Part shown: positions 11,801 to 26,600 of the stretch, in pieces
How the letters are laid out: every line of letters starts with the position of its first letter
Position numbering within the stretch: the stretch's first letter is position 1
Source: Apus apus
Taxonomy: Eukaryota > Chordata > Aves > Apodiformes > Apodidae
Assembly (NCBI RefSeq): GCF_020740795.1
Contig: NC_067285.1
Coordinates: 72,888,342-72,952,341 of the forward strand
Direction of reading: 5' to 3'
Length of the DNA stretch: 64,000 nucleotides
Position numbers and translations under genes: made by a program
Notes under the pieces: generated by a model
Databases searched by the model: none
What the model was told of the DNA's origin: nothing
The model's input: only the letters and a program-made list of their open reading frames with translations

Positions 11801-13584
11801 TTTTGTGACCATACCATCATGCGTTAAACTGAATTAATGTGGTAGAACGGTTAGTGTGTCTGTGGTAAGTTGCCTGAGTGTGTTGAAAGGCTTGAATGTC
11901 ATTTATGAATAGCAGTGGATAATATTTCTAAATTAGCTATAAAATGGCCAGAAGATAAGGAAGAAATAGCAGGGCCAGTATCTAGGATAAGACCTGGCTA
12001 CTTTCACATTGTGCATTGCTTTAGGAAAACGGTATCAGAATGTCTTGTAAGGAGAAATGAAAATTCTGCTTTGTACAACTGACATCTGATATCTTATTTC
12101 TTTTCTCTATTTAAGGATGTCTTGAATTTTGGATTTATCTGAAAGCTAAGGTCAGGAAGTGCCTTTCTTCAAAAATGCTGCTACTTGTGGTTTTCTGGCA
12201 TGTCCTCTCCCCTCTCCTTCCCAAAAGGAACTGTACAGAAAGTATTTTTCCACAATAAAACACAGATCCTCAGCTCTGCAGATTCCATGCTCTGGCTGTA
12301 GCATATACTGCTTCACTTGACTTAAACAATTAAACCTTTTTGTAGCTCTTGGTGTCCACATCAATTGTATGACTGATTAAAATGAAAAGAAGCAGTAATC
12401 ACTTCTATTTTGAACTATTACTGCTTTGAATAGAGTATACAAGTGGGTTGGGATGTGGAGGCAGAGGAACAGAGGCTGCATCCTATTAGTTAGGACTTGG
12501 TTCCCATGTGGATTTTCAGTTAACCTTAATGACTTTGTTTTAGACAGGAGCATATATATGCATGAAAGAGATGCTCATTGTTTCCCTATGCTTCCGCCAG
12601 TCATTTAAGGTCAGGGAGGACCTTATATATGAAAGACACATGGAGACAATGAGAATAACAAGCACATGGTCATGAAACCCATTACATTTTTTTTGTATGT
12701 TTTGGGGTATGGAAGATGTTCTCCCAAAGTTGCAGACAGAAGGCAGCCTGAACCACCCTTCTGAGAAAGTATGACAATTCTGAGGGCAGCAAAGATGTGG
12801 GAGTGCAAGAAATGCTTTTTAACTAAATAACTGGTTTTGTCGTAGTCACGGTTCAGTGCAAAATCTTAAGTTCAGGGTTGATTTCTCATGAGCAGCCCTG
12901 TTAAGTCATTAAAGTTTGAATTGTTTTTATGCAGCAGAGTAACTGAGCTTGTTTGCTTGTGGTATAACAGCTTACAGCAAGCATGTGCCTTAAACTATTT
13001 CTGATGAATAGCTATTGCTATAAGAATTGTAAAATTATGTTATATTTGAAGGCAAGAATAAAATCTGTATTTAAAGGCCCTGCCTCCAAATCTTCCTGTG
13101 ATGTTTCTCCCTTTTAAATTTTTTTTTAAAACCTTCATGCTTACTGAAACTACTTATGACCAGAACTACTCCTTTTTTTTGGATACATATTTGATGGTAT
13201 GTTATATCAACTTAGTTGAACTCTATAATGACTGTTTTATCATTTGATTTTGTTTAATATTGTTTATACTTTCATACGCAGCATGCTAAACTGTATTTAA
13301 AATTAGCATTGTCAACTGTTGTTCAACATTTTAAGTTCAGATTCATGCATCTTGCTGTCATTTAACTTTTTATAGCGGACCTGATTTGTGTTACAATTTT
13401 GTGTTTACTTTGAAGAGATTTTGCTATCTGTTGTCTTACACAGGTTTCAAGAAAACAAATTGTAAGCTTAATTGTCGCTGTTTAATGATCTCATCCTCAG
13501 TGCACAGTGGCAGTTGAAAGAAGCTTATGAAACATCTCTATATGTCTAGAGGTTTTCGTAGGTGTTGAAATTCTAAGTAATGAC

Positions 13585-13605
13585 CAGACTGTTTTGAACA
13601 GTCTG
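13585..13605. repeat. Perfect inverted repeat, 9-bp arms, 3-nt loop
   Basis: CAGACTGTT at 13585-13593 and AACAGTCTG at 13597-13605 are separated by TTG. It also contains two inverted CAGACTG motifs, which resemble SMAD-type CAGAC half-sites. A regulatory role is only a possibility, because such short palindromes also occur by chance. Confidence 0.7.
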
Positions 13606-16600
13606 CTTGTAACCTTCTTGGTGCCCTAATGATTGGGATACCAATTTTTAGTTCCGTATTTAACTAAGAAGGGATAAAAAAAATGCAAGTGTAATTTTTG
13701 ATGTGAGACCCAGCACTCAGAAGGCTTGTGAACTGGATGTGCTCCTTTTTTTTGGCCAAAGTCTTCCATAGACTCTGCAGAGGGAGAGTAACTTGAGTGC
13801 TTTCACTACTTTTCTTTTGCTTTCAAATAGACACCTTAATAATTAGGCTGCTTTCGTGTTTTTCTTTTATTCCTCAGTGCTAACCCTGTAAACTAGCAGG
13901 GACCTACGGTTAAGACAAAAAAAACCCTTAACATCTACTAATTTCCATTTTGAGTGGTGGTAAGCATCTTTTCAGGTGCTTTCTGTCTTTTGAAGGCTGA
14001 CCTTGAAACTGCTGGAACCAGGTTGCATGTTGAAACTAATGATTTTGTCTTCAATGTAATGAGTAGAACTGGTAGCTGCAAAGCATGGTGAAAGGCCACA
14101 TGTTAAGTGCTGAAGACAACTGTTTTCGCATCCACTGTGTTTCTTAGCTTGGTATCTGAATGCTCTCTAAAATGTCAGAATAGACATTTACCTTTCAAGA
14201 TGGATGTGTGTGTTTGTGTGGAATTTTTTTTTTTCTCAGAAGAAAATTACAAAGCAGTGGCTGTTAGTATTTATAAAAGTAAGATTTCGTTCTTCTGTAG
14301 ATGAGCTTAGATTGCATCCAGTGACAGACCTCCCCTCGTGTGGTGGTCTGCAGGCAGCACAACAATGTTTGGCAGTGGCTTGTTGATGTTGAGGTGTTTC
14401 AGCAAATTCCAGCTCTTAGGACATCACGAACCTTGTGATACCTGCACTGCAGCTGCTCTGGAAGGGTGACCTGCTCAGAGTACACATGCAAAACTTGAGG
14501 GTGCCGCAATCATGAGTCATTTAGAATATTTTAGTCAGGAGACTGCTGTTCAGGAACATACATTGACTTACAGTAGCTTTTCAAATAGATTTCAACTTAG
14601 TTCACTCACAAATTCTTTCCTTGAGAATATCAAAAGCAAATTATTTCTAGGTAATTAAATTCCCCCTTTAGTTCATCTCAGGAAATCCTTGAAGCATTTG
14701 GTATAGGTTTTTCCTACAATTAAAAAAAACCCAAACACCAAAAAACCCACAGGAAAAAGAACAAAACAAAAACCAGGAAAAAAAAAATACCCAAAAGGAG
14801 TATGGGGAGGGGGGAAAAGGATGAAAGTAAGTAAGTGATTTGTGAGACTATCTGCTAACCAGAAGATTGTCTTTTGGTCCAGGACAGATACATACAATGG
14901 AATGAGAATTTTCCATTTAGGGCCAAGATAGTGACCTGATAAAAAGCCATATACAGAAAAAATGTTGGACTACTTAGTATAGCATCATCCACATGATGAG
15001 TCGGCTTTTTTCATTCCTTAATTGAGAATCTCTCCCACTTAGTATATACTGTTTTTTTGTTGTTTTTTTTTTCTTTAGTTTTCTATCTACTCATTTTACT
15101 GTATGTTCTTGCTTCTCTTCTCATCCCCTTCATAATTGCAGGCATTTTTGTGTGGGCATCTCTTTTTTGATTGGGTTGTGCTGGCAGTATACAGCTTTCT
15201 AAAATTCCAAAATTATTTACTTTGGTTAATGAACAATGCAAGAATAAATGCTTTAGGGGTAAATAGGAATTCAGTCTGTCATAATCACTAAAGTGTACTT
15301 GCTGCTTATGGACAGATTCTTTCCCTAACCTAAAAAATGCCCCATTTATAAATCCCATATACTGTAAAAATCAGAAAGATGAGATAGTGATTGCACCAAT
15401 ATCTCTTACTACACTGAAATAAAAAAAAGAAACACTAGGATTTCTTTTTGCTTCTTACTTATGAAATTTATATGTAATCAATAGTCTACTATTTACATTT
15501 TCTTTTTATTAAAAGCTGAAGTTCCCAGTAATAATGATGTGATAGTGAAATGACACACATTAAAAATGGTTTCTGATTGTGTTTATAAAAAAAAAAAAGC
15601 TATTTGAACATCTGTTTGTACGTGGCTAAAATGAGGAAAATGTCCTTGCTATCCTGCAGGGTGTGTGGTTTCTTTGGTTTTTTATTTTACATTAAGAATA
15701 AATTAGTTACGGCAACTGAACCTAACGTAGCTACACTGAAATGATAATGATTGATAGCCTGAAATGTTTGAAACAACAGCAATACAGTTTAAGTGTTCAG
15801 TTGTGGAACGTCTTTTGTTGTTTTGTTCTCGTTATGATGTCTTTCTCTAGTGTGAATTACAGTTCTGTTAATTTAGATGTAGCATTTCATAATTATCCTC
15901 AGTTTCAACAAATAAAGTATATTCTTTAAGAAAAGAAAACAAATCTTCACTTTGTGTAGGAGAACTGTAAAACATTATAAATGAGTGTAAAAATGAGGAC
16001 GTACTTTCTAAATCAGTATTTCGGGTAGTGAGTAGCAGTTTGTCTGGCTTTCCCCTGGACTGTTAAGGATGTAATCTGGAAAATTAGCAATTAAACTATT
16101 CAGATGTTGTGCAAGCTTTAAAAATGTAGATTTCATTCAGAATTGAGTGCTAATTAGTAACTTGTAGTGTGCTTGGTTGGATTTCTATGTAGTTTTGAGA
16201 AATAAACTCTATCTTAGTCATTTTTAGTTAGCTGCTGCTTGTTTGGCACTTGACAAAGTAGTGGTGGGAAAAGTTGTGGCTGTGGATGCTAAGAAATCCT
16301 TTTATGGTCAATATAAACTTAAAATGAGAGTAAAGGGTGTATTTTTATGTGTGTAAGCAAATATTTTAATGCCAGACTATTTTTCTCTCTATTGTCATTA
16401 GAGCTGGGAAAGCAAGCAGAGGACCTACATGCTCTTTTTTACCAGCCAACTTGATTTCTTATAAATCAACCTTCCAGTGTGTGTTTTGGTGTCCAGCTCC
16501 TTTGAGCATCACTGGAAGGTAAACTACAGGCAATAAGAACAATGTAGAGAAAAAAAAACAAACATCTTTGGTGTTTCTGCGTTATAACTGTACTGCTCTT

Positions 16601-19600
16601 CTGAAGTTGCCATCCAGTGGACATCTGAAAGACTATTGCCTGTTGAACAAGACAGGTCCTAAATCTTCTTTGTTGATGGGACTGGTGGTAGGCTGCTGTT
16701 TGGAGGGACCTTAGAGCCATTTAAATTAGCTGAGTAATTAAAAAGTTAAATTTAAAACACCACAATCACTTTACCTGGCCCAGGCTTTCTGCCACCCATA
16801 AGCATTTACTTTTAACACTCCCAGAAGAAAATGATTTTCATGTATCTTCCACTTCTTCAGGGATGACAAAAGATGTTTCTGATGCCCTGCAGATTGACTT
16901 GCTGCATCAGTGTTTAAGGGCTGTGTTGTCTTCAGGAGCTAATGCAGTGACAGTGCATCTTTACTTGGGTTCTTTGGTCTCCATGATTAGCTGAAATACT
17001 CAAACTTGTGAGGATGAGAGAAAAGCTTTCACCAGTCAAACTTAATTGTGACAAAATTGATTGTTAATTGAATGATCTTTGCAGTCTGGAAGACTGAAGT
17101 AGATTTATGCTGGGGAGCCTGCTACTATTTCAGATCACTTTGACCCTCTTTCCTAGCTAGAGGAAGGGAGAGTGTTTTATCATGATTAGGCTGGTTAAGT
17201 CAAGATGTGTGTGTAGACTTGAGTGTTAATACTGGAAGGGGGTGTTTTTTCTTTTGCTTAGAGGAGGGGCTCTGCATCAACCTGAGTACTGCTGTGCATC
17301 TGTGTGTCAGGCTTTTGTTGAAGTCACCATCTAATATTTTTCCCTTGTAAGAGAGCATCCTGTAACTCAGTAGAATGCATTTTGTATACGATTAGGGCTT
17401 TTCCATGTTAATACAGTCTTTTCTTTCTAATGAAATATCCTGCATTATCTAAATCCAAGAAAGATAACTTGGTATTGATGTTTAATCCTGTTTAACTTAA
17501 AAGAAACTTTGTGTAGCATATTACTGGGGGAAAAAAGTGATCATATGCAAAATGACTGTAATGGCCAGCTTGAAAGTGTACATTGGATCCTATCTTATGA
17601 ACAGGTGCTAATATTTAAGAATAGTATGGGCAATAATTACTCTCTTGGAAAGTATTAGCTGCAAGCATTTAAAAATGTTAATAACCTTCAGCCCACTAGT
17701 CCAGACAGTTTTTGAAGGCTGAGGAAGCTGTTAAATAATGAAGTACAGTCATTTTCACCAGAAGCAGTTCTAGCAGCCAACAGAGTAGGTACTGCTTTGT
17801 GCACTGTTTGAACATGTAGTAGATGAATATTAACCACTTTAGCAGAACTATGTCTTTCTAAGAGGTTGGTGGTTTTGTTTAAAGGCTTAGCCCCAGGTGA
17901 GTAATAAAGGAAAAGCAATGAAATAAAGAGGATGGGAGGCCAGAATGCTCCATGCACATTTCCAGGTAGCTCCTTTTTCCCCTTCTGTTAACTGTCCCCT
18001 CTAGCCACTTGGCACTTGATTTGTGGTTCTGTAGCAAGACATACTGTTTCATTTACTGTAGCAGCAGAAGAACATAACTTTCAGAGGAGGTTATATAAGG
18101 AGAAAGTGGTGGACTGGAGTTCATAGCAACTCAGAGCATTTCATGCTTAGAGACGACAGAGTTGAATTTGAAGATAACATAATGAATTTTAATTTATAGA
18201 AGCAAGTATCTGAATATCTTTTATTGCAAAATAGTGTGAAGGGCTTTTTCAGTATGACCAGTTTTGTTTGTCTGCCCCCTCCTCCCCCTCCTCATTGCTA
18301 CTTTCTCTCACGTCTGGGTAGGAGTTTGCTTTAACTGGAATCGGATTTTAGCAACTCCTTGGTTTAAATGAATTGTATTGGAAAAGCTGTCCATACATTG
18401 ACTTAAGAGACTATAGTGCCAGACATAAATCACATACAGTACTTTAGCTTTAGGAATTTCTTATATCTGGACTGACATTCTCAGAAGGAAGAGAAATATC
18501 AGTGGTGCTCTTCTCTCTAGTGGTACCAGCCTAACTTGTGCTCTGATCAGTTTTTATACCAGAAAAAATGCTTTTAATCATGTCGTATCACAAGTACTCA
18601 ATTTGTTTTGAGAAGTAACATAAATTGTACTGGCATAACAGCTTTTGCGGATGTCTCCACTCATGTCAGCTCGGTTTGACTGTCATTGCAGGCTATTCTT
18701 TTTATAGACCTGTCTGGAGAGAGAGGGAGTGTAGGAGGGATAATAACAGCTTTCATTTTCATTAAATTTAGTCAAGTGTTTGCAGTCTCTTTGTCTTCTT
18801 GTAGAGGTATTGCTTCACCAATGAATTAAATGACTGTTAAGCTAAGTGATCTGCAGGAGTTCCTAAATTTTTGGATGTTTGTGGTGTTGGTAGGTCTGTG
18901 TCATTTCACTATGCTGCTATTCATAAGAGAAACCGAAACAGTCCTTTAACTTTTTCTAATGGATTACAAAAAGATGGTGCAACTCATTATAAACCCTATT
19001 TGGAGAGCAAATAAGGGTGAAGAAGAATACTAAGATGATGAATATTGCTGTATGAAGCCATTAGGTAGGCTGACTTAAAAGTAAAGGTTGGACTACTGAC
19101 TGTTATTTCATGTTTCAGGAGGATGAGCAGAGGCATGGGATGGCTGGGTCTTCTGTAGTGTTATGTCTGATCTTACTAGTCTCATGGCTTTCAAAAAGCA
19201 AGTGCTGCTATTTTAAAGGGGAGAAAAATACATAGATTCGTGACTGTATGATTTTGGCGGGAGGCAATACAGTTTTCCTCTGTAGAGGCCAAATATACTT
19301 TTAATAGGAAAAAGCAACCTTTCTGTACTTTTATTCTTGGCTATGAAGCAGTGCTTATAGGGAGAAAGTCAAGAGCTGGGTATTCTTTTTACCCCTGTGT
19401 AGTTGGTAATATTGTATCTATAAATACAGGTCTGATACTTAGGTTTTAATTCCTGAAAAGTTGAGTGTGACAATTTGAAGTAGAAAATAACACTGCTAAT
19501 GTCAATTAAAAAAGACAGAGCTTCAAATTTTGATGAAGCATCCTTACATGGAAGACCTATGTTTTTTCTTCTTCAGTTAAAAACAGGCAAGCCAAAAGAA

Positions 19601-22600
19601 AACTGAAGGAAGTTGTCTGTGCTGTCATTGGTAGATACACTGCTAGCACTGCTTCAAAACAGAGGAAGATCCAAAATTAATACATGAAATAAAACTTATA
19701 ACTTTCAAGAGTGAAGAATGTAATAAAAACTTCAAGATCTCAACTCCCAATTTCTTCTTTTACAGTAAAGATATAGTCTCTCTTATTTCCATACAGAAAC
19801 ATAATCTAAAACCTGACAAAGACTCAACCTTTTGTTGCCATTAGAAATGAAATACATTCACTCCTTCGTATCTAAGGCAGCCAAGCTTTTCTCTGATTGG
19901 AAATGATCTTGAAGTGTTAAGAGTAGGATTTGTAGTTGGGATGCTGCTCTTCTCTCAAAGTCTTTATTGTATTCAGACTTACGTGGAAATAAAAATAATG
20001 GCATGATGTTGATAAATACATAAATACTTGGAAAGGCTTTCTTTGCTAATTCTTAGTGCCCATCTGTATTGGAGAGAGAGGTTGTATTTTGGTAATCTGA
20101 AAACAGATCTGTTTCCATCATAGCTACACAGTAATTTTGAAGACAATGCTGCTTATGTAAACTGTGAAAACAAAAAATAGACTTCCAGTAATCCTAAGAC
20201 TTGTTTTTTCATAGCAGCACTGTTCCTTGCAGGAAGGTTCGCGATGTAATTAAAGCTTGCTCTGTAAACAGTGGAAAAAGTGAGCATTTTTTTACCTGAT
20301 TATTCTTTTTATATCCTTTGAAAACCTGTGTACCAAATTTGACAGGAAAACTGACTGTGTTTTCTGTGTTTGCTTGTTTTCGACACCTGAAGTTAAGAGA
20401 GAGCTTTTTAAAGTATTCATAATCTAGATTTGCCACATTTAAAAGTAGAATCATTTTGGCGCTTTTGGCAGCTTGCTTTTAACAGCACGTGTTGTGTGTA
20501 GCAAAGAGAGAGCAGCAAGTAGATGGAGTGGTCAGTGAGCAGCTGCCAAAATTGTATGCTGGATTTAAGCCATAGCTATTAATCAGCTCTGCTAAGAACA
20601 GGAAAAAAATGCATCAAAAGCCTTTAGGGCATTGGGAGGGGAAATTCCTTCACTCTGCTAAGCAGAAAAATATACTTTACTTAGTCATAGGGCAGCTTCT
20701 TAAGTTGTCTGAACTAGTGGAGTGGCCTTTAAACCATGTTTTACTTAGGTGAATTTCATTTGTTGCAAATGTGCTACTACAAAGGTGTTTTCTGAAAATG
20801 CAACTGAGACCATCAGGATTAATTAAATTATCTTTTAAATGAAGCCGCAAAGGTATTGTGAGTTCACTTTCCATGTATTTCCATCTGAAATACCTTTTCT
20901 GAATCACAGGAAGATAATGCTGTAGTATTTCTAGGTTATAGATTATGCTACGCTGAATATTACTGAGACATCCTTTACTTGTGCGCTGTTGCTAACAAAG
21001 CTTAAGTTGTGCTGGATTCAAAGTGAAACTCTAGAAATGGGTATGTTGGTGGAACCCAAAGAAAATATATTCTTTCATATTTATGTAGGCTACCCATATT
21101 GCTGGACTGGTTCAGATTTAAAGGGATATATCTGGCAAAGCCTGCACAGTGAGTGACATTTATCTCTCAGAAAACTTTGAATTTCCATTTCAGGAAGGGG
21201 AATATAAATAACCTCTGTAAGGACACTGAAAATTCTTTAATATAAAATTTTAATAGTAGAAAGTAGATTACCCATGTTTTCAAGGCCTAGAGTTAATCAA
21301 GTGCAAGTCAGTAGTAGTTCTTCAGGTTTCAAAAGATATTTTTTTTATGTTTTTTATGTTTTTCTGGATCACTAATGGTAAAATTGTTGTGAGGACTAGA
21401 GAAGGAATTATTTATAACCATTCTCTGTTTTGATTTGCTCCTTAAAACTTTTAATTGGGGATTTGGAACAGGGAATAGGGGCTATATAAAAAAAGACCTA
21501 ATATGTACTAGTATTTTTCTTTTATACTTGAATCAGTAAAAGTGGGATTTTTCTTATGAAACTGTTCCTCGTAGACTGAAAATTAAAGCTGCTCTTGGGT
21601 CCTGTAAGGAATGGCTGCCCATCAAAATGTCACTTATATTGCATCGTGATTTAAAGAAGTCTGTGGATCTTCTGATATGGATCACAACTACAGAAAAATA
21701 CCAATTATGCTGGGGTGTGTAGCTGTTGAATCACTTGTGTATTTGCTCGAGTGCTGCAAGTGGTGATATTTCACACAAGACAGACACCATAAAATTTTTC
21801 AAATAGATGTTGCAGATAGAAAACCAGAAGCAACAGTATTCTATGTAAACTTATTCTACAATGTGGCCTCAATATGAAAATAAACCTGATCATACAAGTA
21901 TTTGCATGTTTCTGTTAACTGGGAAGGGGATAAGTTGGAGTTTCTCAGTTATAACTACAGTATCTTAAAAGATGTCTGTGAAGAAGAAATTTCTGGCTCA
22001 TATTTGTGAATATAACTAGGGACCTTTGACAAGCTAAGAGTGTTTTCACAACCTCAGCATTTCTGCTGCTGCATATAAGTTTCCAATAGTATAAGAGAAA
22101 AATGACAGCAGTGAAATAAAAAGAAAGATGTCATTCCTCCTACGAGATGTGTCTTCATTAGGCATCCACAGAGGAAAACTTGCATTATATGTTCAGACTG
22201 AGGGAGGATAATGTGGATCAGGTAAGAAGTTAGAAAATGGGATCTTGTAGCCTAGTGGAAAACAAGCATACTCTTAAAAGAAGAGGCCACAATTAGTGAA
22301 AGATGCTATTGCTTGCTTTTGAAAAGAGTAGGAGTAGTACAAAACTAACTTATTTGACAATACTAGCTTTCAGAGCCTTCTCAACCCTCTTCTACAGATT
22401 CCTTGTTTTGCTGAACCAGTGACTGGAGGGGAATCTCAATGCAGGAGAATCCTAAATTAGTACTGAAGTGTAAGGAGGAATGTTGTCGGTATCTCTCTTA
22501 GTCCTGACCCTTCTCACATTTTTCATGTTCTATTCAACAATTATGCTGTCAGGGATGCTAACTGATTGACAGCTATGCTTTGCACATTGGACAAGTGAAT

Positions 22601-23021
22601 GATGGAAAACAATAAGGTCTTTGTGGCTTTGAAAGAGGCCTGATTTGTGTTTGATGGAATATATGCAATTTTATGCTGTTATTTAAAATGCAGGATTTAA
22701 TTGAAAGAGGTAATGCCAGCTCACTTGTGTAACAAGTAGGAAGAACGTAAACATTGTAAAATAAATATGCAGATATATTCTTGTTTTCCAGGCTTATTAA
22801 CTTGCTTATTTATGGCACTGCCTAGCAATAGCAAAATATCAATCCTAGTGATCTCATTTTGATGAGTTTTTTTTTCTAATGCAATTCTTCCATTGTCTCA
22901 ACTCATAAAGAAGATAGAGAGTAATATTGTGGGATAAAATTTAATAAAATATTAATACTATATACTGTAATATTAATATAAAAATTAAAATAAGTATAAA
23001 ATGTTGAGTTAACACATACAA

Positions 23022-23660
23022 TCATAGAATGATTTGGGTAGAAAGGGCCCATCTAGTTCCAGCCCCTCAGCTATGGGCAGGAACTCCCACTAGTCCAGGT
23101 TGCTCCAAGCCTCATTTAACCTGGCTTTGAAAACTTCCAGGGATGATGCATCCACAGCTTACCTGGGCAGCCTCTTTCAGTGTCTTACCACCTTCACAGG
23201 AAATAATTTCTTCCTAATATCTAATATAAATCTCCCCTCTTCCGGTTTAAAGCCATTATCTGTTGTCCTATTGCTACATGCTTTTGTAAAAAGTCCCTCT
23301 CCAGCTTTCCTGTTGGCCCCCTTCAGCTACTGGAAGGCTGCTCTAAGGTCTCCCCTGAGCCTTCCCTTGTCCAGGATGAGCAGCCCCAACACTCTGTCTT
23401 CATAGGAGAGGTGCTCCACCCCTCTCTGAGGGAGGGGTCAGCCCTCTGGACTCACTCCAACAGGTCCACGTTCTTCTTGTGTTGGGGGCTCCAGAACTGG
23501 ACACAGTACTCCATGTTGGGGTCTCCTGAGTGTGGAGTAGAGGTGCAGAATCACCTCCCTTGACCTGCTGGCCATGCTTCTTTTGATGCAGCACAGGTTG
23601 GCTTTCTGGGCTGCAAGTGCACATTGCTGGCTCATGTTGAACTTCTCATCAATCAAAGTC
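23022..23660 (-). mobile_element. CR1 LINE, 5'-truncated 3' fragment, minus orientation
   Basis: The + strand begins at 23022 with ATCATAGAATGATTTGG, the reverse complement of the typical CR1 3' terminus. It continues through the complement of the well-known CR1 3' region: the GGACTAGTGGGAGTTCC block, the 'aggaaataatttcttcctaat' block, and the stretch around 23400-23640 that is coding in full-length elements. The copy is about 640 bp and is antisense to RAPGEF2. Both strands carry short open frames here, but these are remnants of the element and not genes. The 5' limit is approximate, because similarity fades after about 23660. Confidence 0.92.
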
Positions 23661-26600
23661 TCAGTTGAAGAGAAAGTACTATCTGCCTGACAAGTTCAAA
23701 GACTTAGTGCTGTCCTTGCTGATACTGATATTGATCTCATGCCAGCTTCCCTATATGTGATAGTTTTAGGAGGCTTGGCTGAAATGTCTATAGTACTGCA
23801 ATATTTTGTTGTACATTTTTTATTTCTGTCATTCTCCCAGGTGTAGAGCTTTCTAAGGTGAACTGTGAGATTAAACAGAGCTCTTGGAATGCCTGCCTTT
23901 CTCTGCTGGAAGGACTGTGTTACATTCTATGAGTGCATTTTTCATGTTCACAATCTTGATACTACTTATAAATATGCTCAAGTATTTTAAATACATCAAA
24001 CTGCCTAACACTTCCTTGCAATTTCTCTGTATACAGCTTCAGGTTGACTAAAAACCTTTAGTGGCTTATTCATTTGAGAGGATACACAAGGATTTCTTGT
24101 AAATACTTCTAATAAGGATTCTTGAACTCTGTGGCATGATTGTAATCTGTCAAACACAATGTTGTTAAGAAAAGGATGTCTGTACCGTTTCTGTGGGGTA
24201 ATTAATTGTGGCCTAAAAAGATAGCCCTCTTCAGTCCTGACCCTGTGAATTGATATAGCTTGCAGTCTCATTGTTGTAGTTAAAAGACTTTTGTAATGCT
24301 GGAACTTGGGGATGTGAACTATGTGCCTTGCTCATTCCAACAGTAAAAAAGTTATGAGTATATAAATGGTGTGTGTATTGGTTGGCATCTAGTATCTTAT
24401 CACCTTAACCTCTGAGCTCGACTCTTCAAAAAACTGTCTTTTTTAAGGAGTGTGTTTTCCCTCTCCTTCATAGTCATTGTGGATTTTGAGGGCCATGACC
24501 TGCAAGGGTTTAAAATAAGGTGCTTAAAGCCTGTAGCTTTATGGTTTTATGTTCTTGGTTTATACAAAATGTTGTAAAAATAAAGATTGATTTTCCCTGA
24601 AAGAGAAAGTGACGTACTTTACCCCAAACAAAATAAGTTCTAAGGGAACTTAGAGTTAATTAAAAGTCATTAGTTAGATATTTAACTTCTTGGCTTTCCC
24701 TGTCATTAAAATATTTTCATGTCACTGTGATGCATATAAAAATAGTGAACATATCCCCATATTTTTATGCAGCTCCAAACAATAATGCATCCTGTTGATA
24801 ATATAAAAAATATCTAATGGGTATCTACTTTGAAACAAAAAAAGCTGTGTTTTTTCTTGAAGATTAAGGATTGGGTCACTAATCAGTAAGAGATGTTTGC
24901 AGACAGAAAATCTAAAATTTTTTGTAAGCAAAGACCAATCTTCAAGAAGGACCATTTTTTAAATTATGTTCTTTATGTTTACATGAGCCTCAGAGTACCA
25001 TGTAATTTAAGTGGAAAATAATGTAATGGAATCAATTTTCTTATGGCATTTTCTACCTGAAAACAAATGGGAATGGTGCATGCTTGGCCTTCCTAGGGCA
25101 GAAACCCCTGTCCAGGAGTCTAACATGCTTAGACCAAGCACAGCTTGTTACAGGACTGTGAATATTCTAAAAGATGTAATTTGCTTTCAAGTGTGTTTAT
25201 GCTCAGTTTTATTCTTAGGCCTTCATCTTTGCTCAAATTGTAATTATTGGGTTGTTGTTGTTCTTTGTTGTTTTAGTTTGGTTTTTTTTTTTTCCCCTCT
25301 CCAAAACCAAAAACAAAATTCCAAGTTTATTGAGGTGAATATATTTGTCTCCCCACCCCCCATTTTTAAAACCGTGGTTTCTTGTATGACTTCATTTTCT
25401 AAGAATAAAAACAGTTAACTCATTGTATGTGGTAACAATGCATTGCACAGGAAGTGTAGAATGATAGATTTATTTTTCCTGGGGAATATATAATCCAAAT
25501 AATGGTATTGTCAAGAATTGGCTATCAAAATGTGTCATGAATGAGGAGGACTGGGACAGAACTGGTGGCAGGGAGCAAAAGTTGTAAGCCTGAGTCGTAC
25601 TGGAAGGCTGAGCATAGCATCAGGGTGAGGGCAGGCTTCTGATGAGGTGTTAAGAGCTGCACTGGAATCTCTCAAGTATTGGAAAACTGTTGGTATGTGT
25701 TGCAGTGCAGAAGGTGAAATGAGGAGGTCTAACAAACTTCGGTATATCAAAACATTGATATAAACTATTACAGTATGTGAATTTGACACATGCATGGAGA
25801 GAGAGGAATATGTATGGAGTAAACTGAACATAACCACTGATTCTTGTCTCCCTTGAATAAGTTACTGTCAAAGGTTGTCCCCCTGACCTGTAACCCTTCC
25901 TAAAGGTAGCCTTCAGGTGTTTGTCTAGCTCTTACTCTCATCTAGCTTCCCTTACAAATATTTCACTTCACACCTTCTTACCATGACCCTTTATTTGCTT
26001 TGACTCACTAACATAATAACATTTTATATATCCTAGCTGATAGTCCTTGGAAGGTGTCCTTAAACTCCTCCTTTTGAGTTTGAAATTGAAGAAGGTAAAT
26101 ACAGGAAGGATTCACATGTAGATGCTTAGCTGTTGTGTGTGCATAACTTAGTGAGGGGGGGAAGGAAAGAAAAGATGGCTGTGATGGTTTGCAAGTATTT
26201 TCTGGCTTGGAATTCAGAAAATCCTACAGAGGAGAGTTGTGGGAAAAAAAATGCATTTATAGAAAAAGGGGAAGGAAGAGAAGATGGAATCAGAATCTTC
26301 AGCAAACGTATTTCTAATGAGATACTGCACAGAGAAAGTTTCCTGCTGGAGGACAGCAGAAACCACACTGACTCGCTGCTTGGCTGCACTGGGTGGCCAA
26401 GGATGTGCTATAGAAGGAACTGGTGTGTGTGTGCTCATGGAGGATGTCCCAGTTGATGTGGTGATAATATTCTTGGCTCTTAATTTCTCTGATTCAGTTT
26501 TACAGCACAGCTGTTATGTGGGACCAGCTCCTGTGTGTGACTGTTGAAGTATTTATGAAATGCAAATGAATAGGATTTGTCTTTGTTTGAGGCAAGGCAG

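Larger units (their letters stand above)
517..23021 (+). other. RAPGEF2: RAPGEF2 intron 1, part 1 (no gene recognised)
   Basis: Intron 1 runs from the donor at 517 to the acceptor AG at 58856-58857. Its first 200 bases are still CpG island. If the donor is not used, the exon-1 frame stays open to a TGA at 721-723. From about 730 to 23021 the sequence is AT-rich, with no recognisable repeat family, RNA gene or exon. Homopolymer tracts are T18 at 1728-1745, G11 at 2098-2108, A12 at 2208-2219, T10-G-T18 at 9384-9412 and T9/T11 at 10846-10869. There are two perfect short palindromes, at 8794-8817 and 13585-13605. Open frames here, such as one of 184 codons on the minus strand at 8191-8745, have no protein-like features and are treated as chance. 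Confidence 0.85.

Noticed and set aside
23100..23656. Short frames on both strands as genes
   Set aside because: They lie inside a CR1 fragment and are explained by it.
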